From NCBI GenBank assembly GCA_026392355.1, contig JAPLCF010000029.1, forward strand, positions 62,001-126,000: DNA of 64,000 nucleotides, given 5' to 3'. The position numbers were made by a program, and so were the translations under genes. Every line of letters starts with the position of its first letter. The stretch's first letter is position 1. Below the pieces are notes generated by a model. That model did not search any database. It worked only from the letters and a program-made list of their open reading frames with translations, and was not told the DNA's origin. Positions 59,845 through 64,000 of the stretch are shown here, piece by piece. This DNA comes from Actinomycetota bacterium (GTDB taxonomy: Bacteria; Actinomycetota; Thermoleophilia; Gaiellales; F1-60-MAGs149).

Positions 59845-60270
59845 ATGCCCAGCCGCATCATCATTGCTGTGCTCACTGCCGCTCTGCTCGCCATCGGTGC
59901 CACGTCGGCGCTTGCCGACAGCGGCGCCACGAAGCCGCCGACGCAGCGTCAGCTGACCGCGATCATGAAGGCGTTCAACGCGGGCAACACGAGTCAGACG
60001 CCAGCCTCGTGTGTGAAGGTCGCGATCTCAAAGAGCACGCCGAACATCGGCGCGCTGATGGTCAAGTCCACGAAGGCATGCCAGTCGGCCCAGACCGATA
60101 CTCAGGCGCTCGTCTACGGCAACAGCCAGGCGTGGTTCACGCTCGCGGTCAGCAACACCGGCCAGACCAAGGCACCGCAGTGCGCCGCCCTCCAGCAGCT
60201 GATTGGCGTCAATGCCTGGCAGGACCTCGCGGGCTACGTCTCCGTGATGGGCTGTCAGAACATCGACTGA
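59845..60270 (+). CDS. Small secreted protein, unknown
   Basis: 141 residues; signal peptide cut after A-L-A (about residue 25), then a Thr/Ala/Gln-rich domain with four cysteines (likely two disulfides). AAAGGCC 5-6 nt before ATG 59845. No family recognised. Terminator follows. Confidence 0.7.
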   Translation: MPSRIIIAVLTAALLAIGATSALADSGATKPPTQRQLTAIMKAFNAGNTSQTPASCVKVAISKSTPNIGALMVKSTKACQSAQTDTQALVYGNSQAWFTLAVSNTGQTKAPQCAALQQLIGVNAWQDLAGYVSVMGCQNID

Positions 60271-60283
60271 CGTCGCTGACGGC

Positions 60284-60312
60284 GTGGCCGTCCGGGAGTC
60301 CCGGGCGGCCAC
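60284..60312. terminator. Bidirectional terminator
   Basis: Stem GTGGCCGTCCGGG with complement, 3-nt loop region, one G-T pair; between the secreted-protein gene and the convergent aminotransferase. Confidence 0.7.
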
Positions 60313-60323
60313 GTCACAGTGCT

Positions 60324-61457
60324 CTACAGCGCGCCGAGCGCCGCGACGAGCCGGTCGACGTCGGACTGATCATTCCAGCAGCCGACGGCGATGCGCGTGA
60401 GTGCCGTGCCGGGTAGGAAGCGGGCGATGATGCCTTGGTCCTCGAGCTTGCGCACGACAACGGACGCGGGCATGCCCTCGATCTCGAACGCGACGAACGG
60501 CGACGGCACGTCAACGTGCGAGACAATCGCCTTCGGCACCTCCGCCAGGCAATCACGCAGGTAGGCCGCCAACTGCATGGCGGCGGCGTGCGTGGCAGAA
60601 AAGCCACCGACCGACTCGCGCCACTCAATCGCGGTGGTGAGGCCAACCAGCGCCGTGTGCGTAACTGTCCCGGGCTCGAAGCGGCGCGCGTTGTCCCACA
60701 TGCGCGGGCCAGCGGGCGTCTTCTGCATCGTCGGGTAGCCCGGGAAGGCCGGGGCGATGCGGTCGAGCGAGCCGGGGTTGACCCACAGGCCACCCGTGCC
60801 GGACGGGCCGCACAGCCACTTCTGGCCGCTAATCGTGTAGAAATCGCAACCCAACGCCTGGACGTCGACTGGGATGCAGCCGGGGCCCTGCGCGGCGTCC
60901 ACGAGGAACACCGCGCCATGGTCGCGCACGATCTCGGACATGCGCGGGATCGGCATGATGCGACCGGTCGTCCAGATCACGTGCGACAGAGCCACCAACT
61001 TCGTGCGCGGCGTGAGCGCATCGGCAATCACCTGTGCCGGATCATCGGCGTACGTGATCGGCACGATGATCACCTCGATGCCGCGGCGCTCGCCCATTAC
61101 CTGCAGCGGCACCGTCAACCCAGGGTGCTCGAAGTCGCCGATCACAACCTGGTCGCCCGGCTGCCAGTCGATGCCGCCCACGACAAGGTTGAGACCATCG
61201 CTGGTGCAGTGGCCGAGCGCGATCTCGGTCGACGGCGCGTTGACGACGCGACCCATCGCGGCCCGCGCCGCCTCCTCGATTGCGGACTGCTCGGCGTAGC
61301 GGTCGTCGCCGATGCGCCCGACATTCCAGACACCGTCGACGTGCGCGTTCATCGCGTCCTTCACGGCAAGCGGGAACGGCCCGAACGTGCCGGTGTTGAA
61401 GTACACGGCGTTCGTGACGGAGGGCATCTGGCTGCGGATCAGTGCGGTATCGACCAT
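60324..61457 (-). CDS. Class V aminotransferase (PLP enzyme)
   Basis: 377 residues, cysteine-desulfurase/isopenicillin-N-epimerase fold. F-N-T-G-T-F-G-P-F, L-G-H-C-T-S-D-G-L-N, L-S-H-V-I-W-T-T-G, V-D-A-A-Q-G-P-G (PLP Asp), and the PLP Lys in I-S-G-Q-K-W-L-C-G-P-S-G. Substrate not assigned. Start ATG 61457 supported by TATGCT 7 nt upstream rather than ATG 61469. Confidence 0.88.
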   Translation of the reverse strand: MVDTALIRSQMPSVTNAVYFNTGTFGPFPLAVKDAMNAHVDGVWNVGRIGDDRYAEQSAIEEAARAAMGRVVNAPSTEIALGHCTSDGLNLVVGGIDWQPGDQVVIGDFEHPGLTVPLQVMGERRGIEVIIVPITYADDPAQVIADALTPRTKLVALSHVIWTTGRIMPIPRMSEIVRDHGAVFLVDAAQGPGCIPVDVQALGCDFYTISGQKWLCGPSGTGGLWVNPGSLDRIAPAFPGYPTMQKTPAGPRMWDNARRFEPGTVTHTALVGLTTAIEWRESVGGFSATHAAAMQLAAYLRDCLAEVPKAIVSHVDVPSPFVAFEIEGMPASVVVRKLEDQGIIARFLPGTALTRIAVGCWNDQSDVDRLVAALGAL

Positions 61458-61464
61458 GGGCGGC

Positions 61465-61470
61465 AGCATA
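61465..61470 (-). promoter_or_regulatory. -10 element TATGCT, leaderless start
   Basis: Minus-strand TATGCT, 7 nt before ATG 61457. Confidence 0.5.
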
Positions 61471-61485
61471 TTGCCTCTGCACCGG

Positions 61486-61491
61486 TAGCAT
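61486..61491 (+). promoter_or_regulatory. -10 element TAGCAT, leaderless start
   Basis: TAGCAT ends 7 nt before ATG 61499; 41 bp separate the divergent starts. Confidence 0.5.
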
Positions 61492-61498
61492 CCGAGAC

Positions 61499-61810
61499 AT
61501 GTTCCGCCGCAAGCGCTTCGGAGACCTGATAACGATGCAACTCGACGTCTTCGCGATCGATCACGCCGATCGTCTGCAGTCGCTGCGCGACGCGCTCCAG
61601 CAGTACCGCTCCTCCGATCGCTACGACGCCGAGGAACGCTACGGCGACTACGCCGATGAGGTTGACTGGGCCGCCGAGGAACTGGCGGAGATGCGCGACG
61701 CCTACGCCGCGACGATCGATCCGGAGCTCGTCGACCAGTACGAGCGTGAGTTCTCGAAGGCCGTCCACAGGACCTATCCGCCGATCGCGGTGATCCTGGA
61801 CACCCTCTGA
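61499..61810 (+). CDS. Conserved hypothetical protein
   Basis: 103 residues, acidic: basic start (F-R-R-K-R-F), then Y-D-A-E-E-R-Y-G-D-Y and a helical A-A-E-E-L-A-E-M-R-D-A-Y-A-A. Coupled to dedA by a one-base overlap (TGATG). No function known. Confidence 0.7.
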   Translation: MFRRKRFGDLITMQLDVFAIDHADRLQSLRDALQQYRSSDRYDAEERYGDYADEVDWAAEELAEMRDAYAATIDPELVDQYEREFSKAVHRTYPPIAVILDTL

Positions 61811-62457
61811 TGTTCGATCACGCCCTGTTCGAGGAGTGGATCCGGACCTGGGGCTACATCGCGATCTTCATCCCGCTGATGCTCGAGACGGCGGGCGTGC
61901 CCTTCCCGGGCGGCACGATTCTGCTGATCGCCTCTGCTGCCTCATCCCGTGGACTGCTCAACCCGTTCGCCGTCGCCGCCGTCGCCTCGGTGGCCGCGAT
62001 CATCGGCGACAACATCGGGTACTGCATCGGCCGCTTCGGCGGCCGTCGACTGATCGATCGCCTCAGCCGCTTCGAGCGCGTCGCAGCCGGTGTCGCCTGG
62101 AGCGAGCAGTTCTTCGCGATCCACGGCGGTAAGGCCGTGGTGCTGGCCCGCTGGACGGCTGGGCTGCGCATCTTCGGCGCGTGGATCGCCGGTATGAGCA
62201 GCATGCGCTGGCGCACGTTCTTTCTCTGGAACGTACTCGGCGGCGTCACTTGGGCCTGCTCCCTGACCGCAATCGGCTACGCGTTCGGCGAGTCGATCCA
62301 GCGGGTCGAGAGCGTGATGGGTGTCGGCGGTGCGATCGCCTTTGCTGCGATCGTGATCGTTGTCGCGGTGATCCTGCTCCGCCGACTGCAGCGGCGCCAG
62401 CAGGCGCGTGCCGAAGTACTGATGGAACGCAAGTTCCCGACCGCGCGCGAGGACTAG
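61810..62457 (+). CDS. DedA family membrane protein
   Basis: 215 residues. Four to five helices; E-T-A-G-V-P-F-P-G-G and G-D-N-I-G-Y-C-I-G-R-F-G-G, then K-A-V-V-L-A-R-W-T-A-G-L-R, the family pattern. DedA proteins are lipid transporters (for example of undecaprenyl phosphate in some). Its stop overlaps that of comB (CTAG). Confidence 0.9.
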   Translation: MFDHALFEEWIRTWGYIAIFIPLMLETAGVPFPGGTILLIASAASSRGLLNPFAVAAVASVAAIIGDNIGYCIGRFGGRRLIDRLSRFERVAAGVAWSEQFFAIHGGKAVVLARWTAGLRIFGAWIAGMSSMRWRTFFLWNVLGGVTWACSLTAIGYAFGESIQRVESVMGVGGAIAFAAIVIVVAVILLRRLQRRQQARAEVLMERKFPTARED

Positions 62458-63173
62458 GCGAGCGCGACGACGACGCGACCCGGGGCCGACTCGACGACGC
62501 GAGGTGCCGACGAGAGCGTGTCGACCTGGGCGCAGCGCATGATGTCCGGCTCGAGGCCCGTCCCATCGAGATCGCGCGCACTCTGGCTGTCCTCGAGGGC
62601 GGCCAGCGCCAGCGGATACGCGTTGGCGATCGCGATCGCGGTGCGCGCACCGTCGGTCGGGAAGGCGTCGGGCAGCACGTGCAGGATGCGCTGCATCAGG
62701 ACACCGGCCACGTAGGCGTCGTCGAGAGCGACCTCGCCGCGCACGCCAGCGCAGCGCACGACGATCGTGCCGTCGGCCGGCACGGCAGCCAGCGCGGCAT
62801 CAACCAGCGCCTGCGCATTAACGAGCGCGCCGACGAGGACCGTCGTGGACTCCGCGACGGACTGCAGGATCGCGCGGGTGCCATTCGTGGTCGTCAGGAC
62901 GAGTCGATCGCCCTTGCGCTCGGCGTACTCGGCGGGCGAGTTGCCAAGGTCGAAGCCCTCGATCAGCACGCCGTGGCGCTCGCCACCCAGCAGCACGCCT
63001 TCGGCGCGCTCGGCATGGGCATCCTCGATCTCCCCCACGCACGTAACCGACGCGTAGCCGGTGTCAAGCGCGTGCGAGATCGTCGTGGTCGCGCGGATGC
63101 AGTCGACGACGATCGCGACGTCGGCGGGAGCAGGGTCACGCGGGTCGAGTGCGACGTGCAGCGTGTGGGCCAT
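62454..63173 (-). CDS. 2-phosphosulfolactate phosphatase family (ComB-like)
   Basis: 239 residues. D-x-x-R-A-T-T-T as D-C-I-R-A-T-T-T-I, N-S-P-A-E-Y, T-T-T-N-G-T-R-A-I, G-A-L-V-N-A and C-A-G-V-R-G-E-V-A-L-D-D: the ComB fold. Whether this organism uses sulfolactate or the protein has another phosphatase substrate is open. 1 nt after the ppdK stop, so likely co-transcribed. Confidence 0.86.
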   Translation of the reverse strand: MAHTLHVALDPRDPAPADVAIVVDCIRATTTISHALDTGYASVTCVGEIEDAHAERAEGVLLGGERHGVLIEGFDLGNSPAEYAERKGDRLVLTTTNGTRAILQSVAESTTVLVGALVNAQALVDAALAAVPADGTIVVRCAGVRGEVALDDAYVAGVLMQRILHVLPDAFPTDGARTAIAIANAYPLALAALEDSQSARDLDGTGLEPDIMRCAQVDTLSSAPRVVESAPGRVVVALA

Positions 63174-63174
63174 C

Positions 63175-64000
63175 TCAGCGGTCCTTGAAGCTCGAGTCGA
63201 GTGCGGCCTGCGCAGCGGCAAGGCGGGCAATCGGCACACGGAACGGCGAGCACGACACGTAGTCAACGCCGACCTCGTGGAAGAAGCCGACGCTGGCGGG
63301 ATCGCCGCCGTGCTCACCGCAGACGCCGAGCTTGATGCCCGGCTTGGCGCGGCGGCCGCCTTCGCAGCCCATCCGCACCACGGCGCCAACGCCGTCAATG
63401 TCGAGGGTGGAGAACGGGTTCGCGTCGATCACGCCGTCCTCGATGTACTGCTGGAGGAACTTGCCCTCGGCGTCGTCGCGCGACAGGCCGAGCACGGTCT
63501 GGGTGAGATCGTTCGTGCCGAACGAGAAGAAGTCGCCGTATTCCGCGATCTGGTGGGCGACGACGGCGGCGCGCGGTAGCTCGATCATCGTGCCGATCTC
63601 GATGGGGAACTCGACGCCGTGCGCCTCGTTCTCCTCCTGCACGACCTCCTCGACGAGCTCGCGCATGCGGCGTAGCTCCTCGGCAAACCCAACCAGTGGG
63701 ATCATGATTTCCGGGCGCGGATCGCCACCCTTGGCCTTCAGCTGGTGCGCGGCGCGCATGATCGCGCGGGCCTGCATCCGGTAGATCTCGGGGAACAGGA
63801 GGCCGAGGCGGCAGCCGCGGGTACCGAGCATCGGGTTCGACTCGGTCAATTCCTTCACGCGGGCAAGCAGGAGTTCGGCCTCGCCGAGGTCGCCCTCGTC
63901 ACCGTGCTCCTTGATGCGCTCGACAGAGCGAGACGCTTCGAGCAGCGACGGCAAGAACTCGTGCAGCGGCGGGTCGAGCAGGCGGATCGTGACCGGCAGG
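63175..64000 (-). CDS. ppdK: Pyruvate, phosphate dikinase, C-terminal part (partial)
   Basis: 275 residues of the C-terminal PEP-binding barrel: R-G-C-R-L-G-L, P-E-I-M-I-P-L-V, G-T-M-I-E-L-P-R-A, F-S-F-G-T-N-D-L-T-Q-T and the catalytic-Cys region V-C-G-E-H-G-G-D-P-A-S. L-G-T-R-G-C-R and the S-F-G-T-N-D-L-T-Q distinguish PPDK from PEP synthase. The gene's 5' end is beyond position 64000. Confidence 0.94.
   Translation of the reverse strand, partial: LPVTIRLLDPPLHEFLPSLLEASRSVERIKEHGDEGDLGEAELLLARVKELTESNPMLGTRGCRLGLLFPEIYRMQARAIMRAAHQLKAKGGDPRPEIMIPLVGFAEELRRMRELVEEVVQEENEAHGVEFPIEIGTMIELPRAAVVAHQIAEYGDFFSFGTNDLTQTVLGLSRDDAEGKFLQQYIEDGVIDANPFSTLDIDGVGAVVRMGCEGGRRAKPGIKLGVCGEHGGDPASVGFFHEVGVDYVSCSPFRVPIARLAAAQAALDSSFKDR

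Overview
The window is one high-GC bacterial chromosomal segment, almost entirely coding, with almost all conserved housekeeping genes on the minus strand. The order SepIVA-like coiled coil, DUF177, rpmF, plsX, acpP, rnc, smc, ftsY, then ffh, rpsP, khpA, rimM, trmD, rplS, lepB, is the actinobacterial arrangement. DivIVA and SepF are present, and many genes have leaderless-type starts. I infer an Actinomycetota lineage, probably a deep one such as Thermoleophilia; the class is inference only.

Layout: 1-2760 carries an MFS sugar porter (cut by the window edge), a nitroreductase, and a broken locus where a PAS gene runs out of frame into the tail of a flavin amine oxidase. 2879-6316 holds secreted or membrane proteins of unknown function, including a tandem paralogous pair, and tRNA-Trp. 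6392-26646 is minus-strand core: sod; dprA-comM-yraN-rnhB; two signal-peptidase genes (one lacking both catalytic residues); rplS-trmD-rimM-khpA-rpsP; ffh; photolyase; ftsY-smc-rnc-acpP-plsX-rpmF-DUF177-sepIVA; coaD-rsmD. 26758-33942 has recG, unknown plus-strand genes, a homocysteine methyltransferase pair, a FakA-FakB fusion and rpmB. 34145-41219 is ribH-ribBA-ribE-ribD, rpe, rsmB, fmt, def. 41225-46341 is pyrH-tsf-rpsB, rluD-lspA, a DksA-like protein and DivIVA. 46506-48725 is a large secreted beta-propeller protein with a C-terminal FGE-like domain. 48786-64000 mixes yggT-proC, a polyamine-type glutamine synthetase with a class I amidotransferase, sepF-yggS-pgeF, an M50 protease, a CCA-enzyme relative, RidA, a VapBC-type pair, murA, an HD protein, a class V aminotransferase, DedA, comB and the 3' part of ppdK.

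Two features recur across the window. First, about 25 genes have a TANNNT (or one-off) hexamer whose last T lies 6-8 nt before the start codon, which puts the expected transcription start on or next to the initiation codon; these sites mark operon heads. Second, long perfect or near-perfect palindromes, often in pairs and built on GGATCC, CCCGGG, CTCGAG or GGGGTC cores, occupy the gaps at gene-cluster ends and probably act as terminators or REP-like elements.

Points most worth a second look: the PAS/amine-oxidase junction, the dead signal peptidase paralogue, the leaderless promoter grammar, the palindrome families (one forms the C-terminus of the CCA-enzyme relative), the propeller-FGE protein, the secreted tandem pair, apparent CTG starts of fmt and rnc, and MurA with Asp at the fosfomycin Cys position.
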